Origin: Phyllobacterium phragmitis
GTDB lineage: Bacteria > Pseudomonadota > Alphaproteobacteria > Rhizobiales > Rhizobiaceae
Direction of reading: 5' to 3'
DNA: 64,000 nt
NCBI RefSeq assembly: GCF_002980495.1
Contig: NZ_PVBR01000021.1
Coordinates: forward strand, 30,803-94,802
This document shows positions 9,431-18,546 of this stretch, in pieces. The first letter of the stretch is position 1; every line of letters starts with the position of its first letter. The notes beneath the pieces are model-generated. The model worked only from the letters and a program-made list of their open reading frames with translations. It ran no database searches and was not told the origin of the DNA. The position numbers were made by a program, and so were the translations under genes.

Positions 9431-9723
9431 ATGACCGAAAGGGCCAAGATCAAGGACATCGCTAAACGGGCGGGCGTTTCGATCGCCACCTGGGGTACGC
9501 AGTTCCCGACGATGTATCGATCGTCGGCTTCGATGACATTTTCCTGAGTGAATCCTTTTATCCGCCGCTCACCACGGTCAGTCAGCCGCGCGGTGAAATC
9601 GGTCGCAAGGCGATGGAGATGCTCCTCGCGTTCTTGGCCGGCAATGACGACGCGCAGTCATCGGTGGAACTGCCGACCTTTCTGAAGATCAGGGCTTCCA
9701 CCGGACTTGCGCTGGAGAAATAG
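9431..9723 (+). pseudogene. LacI-family transcriptional regulator, internally deleted
   Basis: The 5' part encodes the start of a LacI DNA-binding domain (MTERAKIKDIAKRAGVSIAT, helix-turn-helix). Right after that the frame breaks, and a different frame encodes the C-terminal end of a LacI-type effector domain: VPDDVSIVGFDD, PPLTTVSQP, then the EIGRKAMEML helix through GLALEK and a stop at 9721-9723. About 250 residues between are missing, with the junction near 9490-9500. The remnant cannot make a working repressor. It follows tgt on the same strand and precedes tetR. Confidence 0.85.
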
Positions 9724-9752
9724 AACGGCTGTCCGATCACCGAAACCGGATC

Positions 9753-10328
9753 TTATTGATGTTCGGATATTTCCATGACGTCGTCTGTGTTCCGCAACAG
9801 GGCCGACAGACGCTGCATGATAACGCCGCGCTCGGCGTCGGTCAGGATATCGCAGTCGAGAAGCTGCATGCTGCGCATGCCCTCGATCGCCAGGAAGGTG
9901 ACGAGGGCGGAGGCATGATCCGCAGATTTTGCCTGCATTCGGTCGAGCAATTGTCTGTTGTAACGGCGAATCGGGCTGATGAATTCGGGATTTTCGGCAA
10001 TCGCCGCGAGAACACCGGATGGCGGGGGATCTTTGTGGAGGCTCTCGTTACGGAAAACTTCCAGGAAAGCCTCAGCGATGCCGTTGGGCGCGTCTTTTCG
10101 GCCTTCTTCCTCCGCACGAAGCGCCTTGTCATGTTCCTTCAGGTGCTCCTCGACGACCGCCTCGAGAAGCTTGGCCTTGGTGGGAAAACGATACAGCAAT
10201 CCGCCTTTCGAAAGACCGGCGCGGGCGGCAACGGCGTCGAGCGAGAGATGCGCGGGGCCTATTTCCTTCGCAAGTTCGGTAGCAGCCAGCAGAATTCTTT
10301 CACGCGACGACAGTTTTTTTCCGTGCAT
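9753..10328 (-). CDS. TetR family transcriptional repressor
   Basis: 191-aa one-component regulator. The N-terminal helix-turn-helix (SSRERILLAATELAKEIG through AGLSKGGLLYRFPTKAKLLE, residues 7-55) is typical TetR. The C-terminal ligand domain matches the type often seen beside RND pumps. It is transcribed away from the efflux pair at 10486, and a perfect 16-bp palindrome lies between them, so it most likely represses the pump and itself. The inducer is unknown. Confidence 0.93.
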   Translation of the reverse strand: MHGKKLSSRERILLAATELAKEIGPAHLSLDAVAARAGLSKGGLLYRFPTKAKLLEAVVEEHLKEHDKALRAEEEGRKDAPNGIAEAFLEVFRNESLHKDPPPSGVLAAIAENPEFISPIRRYNRQLLDRMQAKSADHASALVTFLAIEGMRSMQLLDCDILTDAERGVIMQRLSALLRNTDDVMEISEHQ

Positions 10329-10354
10329 CTAAGGCTTTCATGGCTGGAGCGGAG

Positions 10355-10383
10355 TTGACAATACCGTCCGGACGGTACAGTAA
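10355..10383 (+). promoter_or_regulatory. Efflux promoter with TetR operator in its spacer
   Basis: A consensus -35 TTGACA (10355-10360) is followed directly by the perfect palindrome TACCGTCCGGACGGTA (10362-10377) and a weak -10 (around 10378-10384, CAGTAAT). The operator fills the -35/-10 spacer, so a bound repressor would block RNA polymerase. It lies 27 bp upstream of the tetR start and about 100 bp upstream of the pump operon. Confidence 0.75.
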
Positions 10384-10485
10384 TTCGCGTGTGGTATTCA
10401 AGTCAAAACGATGCTCTCGCCATGACGCTGATCGGCGCGGCAGGCATTTCGTCTAAATTACATGCCCTGCTGGAGCTCCTAACCG

Positions 10486-11670
10486 ATGATCAAGCGTCTC
10501 GTCCTTGCCATTATCTTTATCGCGCTTGTTTGCGGCGGTCTGGTCGGATACAACCTGTTCCGCGATAGGGCAATCAAAGAATACTTCGCCAATATGCAGC
10601 AGCCGGCCCTGACGGTTTCCACCGTCACCGTGGATCCGTCGAAATGGACGCCGAATATCGAGGCGATCGGCTCGGCGAACGCCTCCGAAGGCGTGGATCT
10701 GACTGTCGAGGTGGCCGGCATCATCAAGAAAATTGGTTTCACGGCCAATCAGCGTGTCAAGCAGGGCGATGTCCTGGTCCAACTCGACGACAGCATCGAG
10801 AAGGCGGATCTGGCCGCAGCGCAGGCGGACGCCACGCTGAACGAGGCAAATTACAAGCGCGCCCAGACCTTGCGCACGCAAGGAGTGGGTGCGATATCCA
10901 ATGTCGATACCACGAGGGCTGCCATGGAATCGGCCCAGGCGCAGGTGGCGAAGCTGCAGGCGACTCTGGATCAAAAGCGTCTGGTCGCGCCTTTTTCCGG
11001 GACGATCGGTATTCCACAGATCGACATCGGACAGTATCTGACGCCGGGCAATGTCGTTGCGACGCTGCAGAACCTCGATACGATGCGGGTGGATTTCACC
11101 GTTCCCGAACAGTCGCTTTCCCGGTTGAAGATCGGTCAGCCCGTTCAGGTCGGTTTTACAGACGACAAGTTTGAATTCAAAGGAAAGATCACTGGCATCG
11201 ATCCGAAGATCGACCCCGCAACCCGACTGGTTTCTGTGCGTGCGCAAGTGCAGAACCCGGAGGGCAAGCTCAATCCGGGGCAATTCGTCCAGGTCCGCAT
11301 CGAGTTGCCGGTGGAAGACAACATCGTTGCCTTGCCGCAGACGACCGTCGTGACAAGCCTTTATGGTGACTATGTCTTCGTCGTGCGCCCGGGAAAACCG
11401 AAGCCGGAAAATACGCCCGCAGCAACGTCTTCCACGGCGGCGAACGCCGAGGCGGATGAGAAGCCGGCTGATGAAAAGCAGGCGGAGCCGCTTTTCGTCG
11501 ATCAGGTTTTCGTCAAGCTCGGTCGTCGCTCGCGCAGCTTGGTTGAAGTCACGAGTGGCCTTTCGGATGGGGATGTCGTCGTGACGGCGGGGCAGAACCG
11601 CCTCACCCAGGGCGCACGTGTCGTCATCGACAATACGGTCAACCCAGCCGACACTGCGAACCAACAATAG
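10486..11670 (+). CDS. RND efflux periplasmic adaptor (membrane fusion protein)
   Basis: 394-aa adaptor that links an inner-membrane RND pump to an outer-membrane channel. It has an N-terminal membrane anchor (residues about 4-24, no lipobox), a lipoyl half-motif (EVAGIIKKIGFTANQRVKQG), a central hairpin, and a second lipoyl half plus beta-barrel (LVAPFSGTIGIPQIDIGQYL). A low-complexity Ala/Glu/Lys insert follows around residues 305-330. GGAG lies 10 bases before the ATG. The pump gene follows after 9 bp. No outer-membrane channel gene is nearby. Confidence 0.93.
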   Translation: MIKRLVLAIIFIALVCGGLVGYNLFRDRAIKEYFANMQQPALTVSTVTVDPSKWTPNIEAIGSANASEGVDLTVEVAGIIKKIGFTANQRVKQGDVLVQLDDSIEKADLAAAQADATLNEANYKRAQTLRTQGVGAISNVDTTRAAMESAQAQVAKLQATLDQKRLVAPFSGTIGIPQIDIGQYLTPGNVVATLQNLDTMRVDFTVPEQSLSRLKIGQPVQVGFTDDKFEFKGKITGIDPKIDPATRLVSVRAQVQNPEGKLNPGQFVQVRIELPVEDNIVALPQTTVVTSLYGDYVFVVRPGKPKPENTPAATSSTAANAEADEKPADEKQAEPLFVDQVFVKLGRRSRSLVEVTSGLSDGDVVVTAGQNRLTQGARVVIDNTVNPADTANQQ

Positions 11671-11679
11671 GCCGGTATC

Positions 11680-14600
11680 ATGAGCTTTTCCGACATATTC
11701 ATTCGCCGTCCGGTCCTTTCCATCGTCGTTGCCCTGATGATCCTGCTTTTGGGCGCGCAGGGCATCTTCAATCTTTCCGTTCGTGAATATCCGGAAGTTG
11801 AAGAGACGGTCATCACCATCTCCACCACCTATGCAGGCGCGAATGCCGACCTCATCCAGGGGTTCATCAGCGCACCCATCGCGCAGGCCGTGGCGACGAC
11901 GGAGAACATCGACTATGTGACGTCCTCCAGCCGGCCTTCCTCCAGCACCGTCACAGTGCAGATGAAGCTCGGCGCCGATCCCGATGCCGCTCTGACCGAG
12001 GTCATTGCCAAGGTCAACCAGGTGCGCGGCAATCTGCCGGAGGAAGCCGACGATCCGGTGATCCTCAAGGGGACGGGACAGAGCTTCGCCACCATGTATC
12101 TGGCGGCGCAGAATCCCAATATGACGAATGAGCAGATCACCGAATATCTGGAACGGGTGATCAAGCCACGCTTGTCGACGGTCCAGGGTGTCGCCGAAGC
12201 GCAGATCCTCGGCGGCCAGGTCTATTCCATGCGTGTCTGGCTCGAGCCGTTGCAGCTCGCCGCACGCAACATTACCGCATCGGAGGTTCTGGCCGCCATC
12301 AATGCCTCGAACTTCCTTTCGGCGCCCGGCAAGACGAAGAACGAATACGTGACCACGTCGATCATGCTGCGATCGACGCTGCAAACGCCCGAAGCCTTCG
12401 GGGCGATGACGATCAAGTCCAATGGTGACGATGTCGTGCGCCTGCGTGACGTGGCGCGTGTCGAGCTTGCCGCCGAAAGCACCGACACCATCGTCAGGTT
12501 CAACGGGACAGCCGGGACGTTCCTTGGTATCTCGCCTACACCAGCCGCAAACCCCATCGATATGGCGACAGAAGTCAACAAGGAGATGCCCTCGATCCAG
12601 GCGACGCTGCCCGAAGGCATGTCGCTCGTCGTGGTCTATGATTCGACCGAGCAGATCAGCTCTTCGATCGACGAGGTTTTCACGACCATCGGCGAAGCCG
12701 TGGCGATCGTCGTCATCGTCATCATCCTGTTTCTTGGCTCGTTCCGTTCGGTTATCATTCCGATCGTGACGATTCCGATCTCGCTGATCGGCGTCTGTTT
12801 CTTCCTTTATATGCTCGGCTATTCCATCAATCTTCTATCGCTGCTGGCGATGGTGCTGGCCATCGGTCTCGTCGTCGACGACGCCATCGTGGTCCTGGAG
12901 AACATTCACCGACACATAGAAGAAGGCCTGAAGCCGATGGATGCGGCTTTCAAGGGCATGCGAGAAATCACCGGCCCGATCATCGCCATGACGATCACAC
13001 TTGCCGCTGTCTTCGCGCCTCTGGGCTTCACCGGCGGCTTGACGGGTTCGCTTTTCCGGGAATTCGCCTTCACGCTTGCCGGCGCGGTCATCATTTCGGG
13101 TGTTGCGGCTCTTACCATCTCGCCGATGATGTGCGCTCACATGCTTTCGCAGAGCGGAAGTACGCGTTTCCAGCAGTTCATCGACCGCAGTTTCGCGCGC
13201 TTCGAAGGATGGTATGGACGGCTCGTTTCCGGCTCTTTGAACTATCGTCCGATTACGCTTCTCATCGTGGCGTCGCTCATTGGCGTTACCACGTTCATGT
13301 TTTTCAATACATCCACCGAATTGGCGCCGGAGGAAGATTCAGGCGCACTGTTCTCGCAGTTCGTCGGTCCGCAATATGCCACCTCGGCCTATATGAAGCT
13401 CTACGCTGATCAGATGGATGTTCTGACAAAGGACATTCCGGAGCTGAAGGCGCGGTTCAACATCGTCGGCATGGATGGCGGAACCAATTCCGGTATCGCT
13501 CTATGGGCGTTCAAGGACTGGTCGCAGCGCGAGCGTTCGCAGAAGGACCTGCAGGTGGATCTGACCCAGCGTCTCACCAAACTCGCGGGCGTCCAGGCAT
13601 TCATCTTCTCGCCGCCTTCACTGCCCGGAGCCGGCGGCGGATTGCCGATCTCCGTCATCATTCAGTCTACGGGACCTGCTGATCAGGTCTTCGAGGTCGC
13701 CGAGAAGATCAAGAACGAGGCGCAGGCTTCCGGCCAGTTCATCATCGTGCAGAACTCGCTCTCGTTCAATGCGCCGCAGACCACGGTCACGATCGATCGC
13801 GACCGTGCGGCAACGCTGGGCGTCCATGTCAGCGATATCGGCACCACGCTCGGCCTTTTGACCGGCGGGGCCTCGGTCGCCAAGTTCGACCGGGATTCCA
13901 ACAGCTACGACATCATCACGCAGGTGCCGGACCTATATCGCGCCAATCCCGAGCGTCTGGGCGAATTCTACGTGCGCAGTGCTTCTGGCAAGATGCTGCC
14001 CCTGTCTTCCGTCATCACGGTTGCCGAAAATGCGGCGCCGGCCGCGATCGAACAGTTCAACCAGTTGAACTCGGCCACGATTTCGGCCTTGCCGCTGCCC
14101 GGCGTGACAACCGGACAGGGCTTGCAGACCGTCGTCGATGTGGCGCGATCGAACATGCCCGAGGGCTATTTCCTCGATTATTCCGGTCAGTCGCGGCTCG
14201 AGGTGGAGCAGGGCAATACGATCCTGATCGCCTTCAGCCTGGCCGTCATCGTCATCTATCTGGTGCTGGCCGCCCAGTTCGAAAGCTTCCGTGATCCGTT
14301 CATCATCATGATGACCGTACCGCTTTCGATCTTCGGTGCCATCGTACCGCTCAACCTCGGCCTTGGTACGCTCAATATCTATACCCAGGTCGGATTGATC
14401 ACGCTCGTCGGGCTGATCACCAAGCACGGTATTCTCATGGTCGAGTTCGCCAACCAGCAGCGCGAGCTGCATGGCCTCTCGCGCCGCGAGGCGATCGTCA
14501 TTGCGGCGCAGACCCGTCTTCGCCCGATCCTGATGACGACGGCCGCCATGGCGCTTGGCGTCGTGCCCTTGATCATCGCTACGGGTGCAGGTGCTGCGGC

Positions 14601-14772
14601 GCGTTATTCGATCGGTCTGGTGATCTTTACCGGCATCGTCGTCGGAACCACATTCACCCTCTTCGTCGTGCCGATGTTCTATACCTACATCTCCAAGAAG
14701 GAAGGGTTGGCGGAAGCTGCCGAACAGGAGACGCCGCCGGACGGCCAGGCGGTGACCCCAGCTCACCACTGA
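11680..14772 (+). CDS. RND multidrug efflux transporter (HAE1 family)
   Basis: 1030-aa proton-driven inner-membrane pump of the AcrB/MexB superfamily. It starts MSFSDIFIRRPVLSIVVAL (first membrane helix), has two large periplasmic loops and twelve expected helices. The proton-relay aspartate pair sits in GLVVDDAIVV (Asp400-Asp401). The family segment IGLITKHGILMVEFANQQ is near residue 910. It is full length with no disruption. Together with the adaptor and the TetR repressor it forms a drug-inducible efflux module that must borrow a TolC-type channel from elsewhere. Substrates cannot be read from the sequence. Confidence 0.95.
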   Translation: MSFSDIFIRRPVLSIVVALMILLLGAQGIFNLSVREYPEVEETVITISTTYAGANADLIQGFISAPIAQAVATTENIDYVTSSSRPSSSTVTVQMKLGADPDAALTEVIAKVNQVRGNLPEEADDPVILKGTGQSFATMYLAAQNPNMTNEQITEYLERVIKPRLSTVQGVAEAQILGGQVYSMRVWLEPLQLAARNITASEVLAAINASNFLSAPGKTKNEYVTTSIMLRSTLQTPEAFGAMTIKSNGDDVVRLRDVARVELAAESTDTIVRFNGTAGTFLGISPTPAANPIDMATEVNKEMPSIQATLPEGMSLVVVYDSTEQISSSIDEVFTTIGEAVAIVVIVIILFLGSFRSVIIPIVTIPISLIGVCFFLYMLGYSINLLSLLAMVLAIGLVVDDAIVVLENIHRHIEEGLKPMDAAFKGMREITGPIIAMTITLAAVFAPLGFTGGLTGSLFREFAFTLAGAVIISGVAALTISPMMCAHMLSQSGSTRFQQFIDRSFARFEGWYGRLVSGSLNYRPITLLIVASLIGVTTFMFFNTSTELAPEEDSGALFSQFVGPQYATSAYMKLYADQMDVLTKDIPELKARFNIVGMDGGTNSGIALWAFKDWSQRERSQKDLQVDLTQRLTKLAGVQAFIFSPPSLPGAGGGLPISVIIQSTGPADQVFEVAEKIKNEAQASGQFIIVQNSLSFNAPQTTVTIDRDRAATLGVHVSDIGTTLGLLTGGASVAKFDRDSNSYDIITQVPDLYRANPERLGEFYVRSASGKMLPLSSVITVAENAAPAAIEQFNQLNSATISALPLPGVTTGQGLQTVVDVARSNMPEGYFLDYSGQSRLEVEQGNTILIAFSLAVIVIYLVLAAQFESFRDPFIIMMTVPLSIFGAIVPLNLGLGTLNIYTQVGLITLVGLITKHGILMVEFANQQRELHGLSRREAIVIAAQTRLRPILMTTAAMALGVVPLIIATGAGAAARYSIGLVIFTGIVVGTTFTLFVVPMFYTYISKKEGLAEAAEQETPPDGQAVTPAHH

Positions 14773-14810
14773 GGGTCATCACTGAAACTTGCATTTACTG
14801 CAAAGGGTGA

Positions 14811-14839
14811 CGCCAGCTATCTCTGATAGCTGGCGTTTT
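14811..14839 (+). terminator. Terminator of the efflux operon
   Basis: A perfect 11-bp stem (CGCCAGCTATC, loop TCT, GATAGCTGGCG) is followed by TTTTC. It lies 38 bases after the RND stop. Strong Rho-independent terminator. Confidence 0.9.
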
Positions 14840-14876
14840 CGTTTCCATCATCGGAACGAAACGGAATCAATTCCCT

Positions 14877-14909
14877 GGCTGCACGATGGGAACCTTTCAT
14901 CGTGCAGCC
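14877..14909. other. 12-bp hairpin before the oxidoreductase start
   Basis: GGCTGCACGATG (14877-14888) and CATCGTGCAGCC (14898-14909) form a perfect 12-bp stem with a 9-base loop, ending 9 bases before the start codon at 14919. It has no T-tract, so it may be an operator or an mRNA structure that covers the ribosome site. Confidence 0.5.
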
Positions 14910-14918
14910 CGCACCCAT

Positions 14919-15914
14919 ATGAGCATCATGATACCACTTTCCGTTCTTGACCTTTCTCCCGTTCCCGAAGGCAGCGATGCCGCGCAATCCCTGCGCAACT
15001 CGCTCGATCTTGCCCGCCATGCCGAACGTCTCGGCTATCGTCGCATCTGGTTTGCCGAGCATCACAACATGCCGGGTATCGCCAGCGCCGCCACGGCAGT
15101 TGTGATCGGCCATGTCGCGGCCGGTACGTCGACCATCCGTGTCGGGGCAGGCGGCATCATGTTGCCCAACCACGCGCCTCTGGTGGTCGCCGAGCAGTTC
15201 GGTACGCTTGCGGCACTTTTCCCCGGCCGTATCGATCTTGGCCTTGGGCGCGCGCCCGGCACCGATCAGTTGACCGCCCGTGCCTTGCGCCGCAATCTGA
15301 ACAGCGATGCAAACGCATTCCCGCAGGACGTCGTCGAACTGATGGACTATTTCCAGCCGGCAGAGCCCGATCAGCGGGTGCGCGCCGTGCCGGGAGCAGG
15401 CCTCGACGTGCCCGTCTGGATCCTGGGGTCGAGCCTGTTCGGCGCACAGCTCGCGGCGGCGCTCGGGCTACCCTATGCGTTCGCCTCGCATTTCGCGCCC
15501 GCCGAACTGGAGCATGCCATCGAGATCTACCGCGCCCGGTTCGAGCCGTCGGAGTATCTGGATAAACCCTATGTGATGTTGGGCGTGAACGTGTTTGCCG
15601 CGCAAACCGACGATGAGGCGAATCTGCTTTTCAGCTCGCTGCAACAGGCCTTCGTCAATTTGCGCACCGGCAAGCCCGGGCTGTTGCCGCCGCCCGCCAA
15701 GGACTATGAGGAGGGGTTGGATCCAACGGCGCGTGCGCTTCTCCAGCATGCGCTTTCCTGTTCGATCGTCGGTTCGCCGCAGACGGTGAAGGAAGGCATC
15801 GACGCTTTCATAGCCCGCACAGACGCGGATGAGCTGATGGTGACGGCGCAGATATTCGACCATGCCGCCCGCATACGCTCATTCGAGATATTGGCCGAGG
15901 TTACAGGTCTATAG
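14919..15914 (+). CDS. LLM-class flavin-dependent oxidoreductase (luciferase-like)
   Basis: 331-aa single-subunit member of the bacterial luciferase superfamily, of the MsnO8/YhbW type. It has the TIM-barrel features [24 protein letters not shown] (around residues 46-58), [13 protein letters not shown] and [11 protein letters not shown], which form the FMN/F420 pocket. Its substrate is unknown; most such proteins are FMN-dependent monooxygenases. The start is set where the family begins ([12 protein letters not shown]); the ribosome site is weak, and a hairpin precedes it. Confidence 0.92.
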   Translation: MSIMIPLSVLDLSPVPEGSDAAQSLRNSLDLARHAERLGYRRIWFAEHHNMPGIASAATAVVIGHVAAGTSTIRVGAGGIMLPNHAPLVVAEQFGTLAALFPGRIDLGLGRAPGTDQLTARALRRNLNSDANAFPQDVVELMDYFQPAEPDQRVRAVPGAGLDVPVWILGSSLFGAQLAAALGLPYAFASHFAPAELEHAIEIYRARFEPSEYLDKPYVMLGVNVFAAQTDDEANLLFSSLQQAFVNLRTGKPGLLPPPAKDYEEGLDPTARALLQHALSCSIVGSPQTVKEGIDAFIARTDADELMVTAQIFDHAARIRSFEILAEVTGL

Positions 15915-16000
15915 ATCAGCCAATCCAGCGAAGGCCCATCGCGGTTAACCGGATCGAGTGGGAAAAGCGCTTTCAATGGGTGAAACACGGCAGAATGCTG

Positions 16001-16029
16001 TTGACCCACGCTGCCGGCGCACTTATGTT
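16001..16029 (+). promoter_or_regulatory. tRNA-Lys promoter
   Basis: TTGACC (16001-16006), a 17-base spacer and TATGTT (16024-16029) place transcription start roughly 28 bases before the tRNA. This is a good sigma70-type match. Confidence 0.65.
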
Positions 16030-16064
16030 CCGCCGCACTTCCAGGGACGAACCGTTCCCTTCGG

Positions 16065-16140
16065 GAGCGCGTAGCTCAGCCGGTAGAGCAACTGACTTTT
16101 AATCAGTAGGTCCAGGGTTCGAATCCCTGCGCGCTCACCA
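16065..16140 (+). tRNA. tRNA-Lys (anticodon UUU)
   Basis: 76 nt including the encoded CCA. The acceptor stem GAGCGCG/CGCGCTC pairs perfectly, the D arm is GCTC...GAGC, and the anticodon stem ACTGA/TCAGT carries the loop CTTTTAA with anticodon TTT. The T arm is CAGGG TTCGAAT CCCTG. Its 3' 49 nt plus one base are the attachment core of the downstream element; the gene remains complete. Confidence 0.97.
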
Positions 16141-16141
16141 A
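16092..16141 (+). repeat. attL: 50-bp core in tRNA-Lys
   Basis: The 50 bases from the anticodon stem through the CCA end plus one base are identical to 33456-33505. This is the left boundary of the integrated element and the classic tRNA 3'-end attachment site. Confidence 0.95.
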
Positions 16142-16509
16142 CAAAATCAACCACTTAAAAAGTGATGTAACTAGGGAGTTTACCATCCGGGTAACGTGCG
16201 GGGTAACAATGCTGCCGCCATTGCCGTAATTTCTGGCTGATTCCTGCGGATGTTCGATTCGTCGCATTGGAGCGTCCATTACTCAGCGGCCGAGCATGGG
16301 CGCGCGGGTAACGTGCAAATTCCCCTCCCTACGTGGCTAAACCCTACTGACTTTAGTTGTGACCGACCCGCCGGCCGCCAAGTTGACTCTTTGCGCTTTT
16401 GAGGGGGGTGGCAAATACCGTTATTGCACTGAAATTAAAGAGGAATACCCTCGTCGCCCTTTAGGGATGGGTTGCAACTGATCTTTGTGAATCCATCGCC
16501 CCCCCAGTC
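16142..16509. other. attL-proximal non-coding region with arm-type sites
   Basis: No convincing gene. It holds three copies of GGGTAAC (16189-16195, 16201-16207, 16306-16312), two of them extended to GGGTAACGTGC, which recur at the other end near attR. A C7 homopolymer at 16499-16505 lies just before the next ORF. A TTGACT at 16383-16388 has no good -10 partner. Confidence 0.6.
16189..16312 (+). promoter_or_regulatory. Integrase arm-type binding sites (left)
   Basis: GGGTAAC occurs at 16189, 16201 and 16306. The same heptamer occurs at 33308 and 33319 and inverted at 33346, so six copies cluster inside the two ends of the element. This is what is expected of tyrosine-recombinase arm sites; integrase binding is inferred. 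Confidence 0.55.
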
Positions 16510-17664
16510 TTGCCTGATAGAACAGATAACTCTAAGTTGTCCTATGGGGTGGAGGGCTTTGGTACTTTGACAGAAGAAAGTTTAGCGTGGGAGTTTGAAG
16601 GGAATTCGGATCGGCTATTAATTCATTTCGGTGTTGATGACCATTTCATAAAGCTCGATACCTTCATTAAAACGGCGGACAGCGCCCACCGTATCATCAA
16701 AGCGTTGGATGGCACCTTTTTCCGAGGCTCATTAGAATATGAACTCATTGTCCTTCCACCTGAGCCCGGCACGTTCCTCACCAAGCTGGCCGTCAAAGTC
16801 GGCAGTGGGGCGGCGCTTGTCTTTGCTTTCGCCAACACTCCAATTGGTAGCGCCTACATAGAAGCTCTGACCGGTCAGCCGCCGACCTACTGGGGTACGC
16901 AAGCCGGAGAGATATCCCGCAATGTCATCGAAGGCCCCAATGATTCTGGTAAGGGGTCAGATGAAGACGAAAACAAACCAGGGGACCAAACGCTGTCCAT
17001 GAGCAAAGACTATGACGCCGCTTGCCGTGCTAGCGCCCGCATCGTCAGCTCGATGGCACGCGGGATCCTGGAAAAGGAAACCGATCAACTTGCGAGGATC
17101 GGAATGGAGGTAGGCGCACTTCCCGACGCGATGGATGCGAGAGCCGATTTCTATTTAGCCTGCATCGAGAATCCGGACGTCAAGAATATTGGCTTCACAT
17201 CAGAGAACGAATTTCCAATCCCGAGAAGCTCATTTCCCGGACGGGCGTTACGTGCCGAAAGAAAGGATGCGGAAGATGATCCTCTACCTTGGCAGGTCTC
17301 GACCGAAAGCATTTATGTGACCTCTCCAAACTGGGATCAAAATGATCAAAAATCTCGGCAGTGGAAGGGCAAGGATCAAATTAGGCGGGATTGCTATTTT
17401 GTTATAGAGGACGCCGAATTCTGGACGCTGGTAAAGCGAAAGGACCTCCACGTGGACGTCCTCGATAATCTGAAAGTCCAGTGGGCTTTTCAGATCATTG
17501 AAGGACGTCCCAAAAACAGGCGCGTGCTACGCGTACTTGAATTCAATGGGGAAAAGTTGGCGGAGCCACTTACATCAGACGCTATTCGCACGATGATCGG
17601 ACAGTTCATGGAACTGGGCACTCCGCGCGATGATGGCCCGTCTCTTTTCGAATGGCAGCCGTAA
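16510..17664 (+). CDS. 384-aa hypothetical cargo protein next to attL
   Basis: I do not recognise this protein. The N-terminal part (about residues 1-90) looks beta-rich, and a hydrophobic stretch follows at about 92-118 (KVGSGAALVFAFANTPIG). Next come an acidic, disordered-looking linker (SGKGSDEDENKPGD), a helical region and a C-terminal part rich in aromatic and charged residues (VTSPNWDQNDQKSRQWKGKD, then CYFVIEDAEFW). The start is doubtful: TTG at 16510 has no ribosome site and a C7 run precedes it. Position at the tRNA end is typical for cargo such as defence or fitness genes, but no function can be assigned. Confidence 0.7.
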   Translation: MPDRTDNSKLSYGVEGFGTLTEESLAWEFEGNSDRLLIHFGVDDHFIKLDTFIKTADSAHRIIKALDGTFFRGSLEYELIVLPPEPGTFLTKLAVKVGSGAALVFAFANTPIGSAYIEALTGQPPTYWGTQAGEISRNVIEGPNDSGKGSDEDENKPGDQTLSMSKDYDAACRASARIVSSMARGILEKETDQLARIGMEVGALPDAMDARADFYLACIENPDVKNIGFTSENEFPIPRSSFPGRALRAERKDAEDDPLPWQVSTESIYVTSPNWDQNDQKSRQWKGKDQIRRDCYFVIEDAEFWTLVKRKDLHVDVLDNLKVQWAFQIIEGRPKNRRVLRVLEFNGEKLAEPLTSDAIRTMIGQFMELGTPRDDGPSLFEWQP

Positions 17665-17793
17665 CGGGCTTCGTCATCACGAATTCCCGATCGCCGCGGA
17701 GCGCGGGTTGCATCCCGTCACCCAAGATCGGAACGATACGGAGTTCTGGCAATTGGATGGCGTCGACGGTGACAATCAGTGCGAAAAAGTCGG

Positions 17794-18531
17794 TCATGAC
17801 TGCACCTCGGATCCAAACACAGCGATGACATCGGTCGGCAACCGGCGCGCACAGCCGATAGCGTATGACGAATAGATGCCACTGCATTGTCCGAGAGCAT
17901 CGAAGGCGCGTGCTTTGATTACAATACCGGTCAATGAATGAGGCACAAGCTCGGCAGCGGCGTCCGCCAGGCCACGAAGCCGTTCTGCCGCCATCTCGCG
18001 GCGCAGACGAGCGCTTTCGATCCCTGCAGCTTCTTTCGCGGCCTGTATGCCCTTTTCGTAGGTCGCGGATATTTCATATAGCCTCTTCATCTTGCGATCA
18101 TATAGTCTTGTTTTTCCGAACTCAGGGCCATGGAACTTCTCGATCAGTGCGGCGCTATAGGTGCGCCTCGGAACATATTTGCTGCTGCCCCGGCAAACCT
18201 CTTTCCCCTCACAGTCGGTTTCATACCTGGCAAGGCCGCTTCCCGCGTCACCCTCATGGATTAGCTCGGCAGGAAGAACCGGGGCAATAGCATCGAAATG
18301 AGCCCGTGCTTCCTCAAGCTTCTGATCGGCCGTGCGGAATTCCTCAACCGCTCCCGCCAACTGGTCGCCGATGCGGAGCAAGTCGGGGTTCTCTTGCTGA
18401 ATAGCGTCGGCAATGACCGGCGCCGAGACAACTGCCAGCGCTGCGCCGGCAGCGGCAGAGTTGCGGAGGAATAAGCGGCGGGTAAGCGTGGGCAAGCCTT
18501 CGGCGGCTCCCCGAACGGTGGCGTTCGGCAT
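17794..18531 (-). CDS. Tat-exported hypothetical protein
   Basis: 245 aa. The N-terminus has a twin-arginine signal: TRRLFLRNSAAAGAALAVVS, with cleavage predicted after about residue 41. The mature part is mostly helical and has several cysteines (ETDCEGKEVCRG; GQCSG; IGCARR). The ATG at 18531 is chosen because GAGGAG lies 7 bases upstream; a longer form from 18546 is unlikely. It diverges from the Xre gene at 18643 across a region full of inverted repeats, so it is probably controlled by that regulator. Family not recognised; a periplasmic lysogenic-conversion protein is one possibility. Confidence 0.8.
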   Translation of the reverse strand: MPNATVRGAAEGLPTLTRRLFLRNSAAAGAALAVVSAPVIADAIQQENPDLLRIGDQLAGAVEEFRTADQKLEEARAHFDAIAPVLPAELIHEGDAGSGLARYETDCEGKEVCRGSSKYVPRRTYSAALIEKFHGPEFGKTRLYDRKMKRLYEISATYEKGIQAAKEAAGIESARLRREMAAERLRGLADAAAELVPHSLTGIVIKARAFDALGQCSGIYSSYAIGCARRLPTDVIAVFGSEVQS

Positions 18532-18546
18532 TGTGCATCTCCTCAA

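Noticed and set aside
10453..12384. Long minus-strand open frame (643 codons) opposite the efflux genes
   Set aside because: It mirrors the GC-rich codons of the real efflux genes, has no ribosome site, shows an odd His/Arg/Asp-rich composition and resembles no protein.
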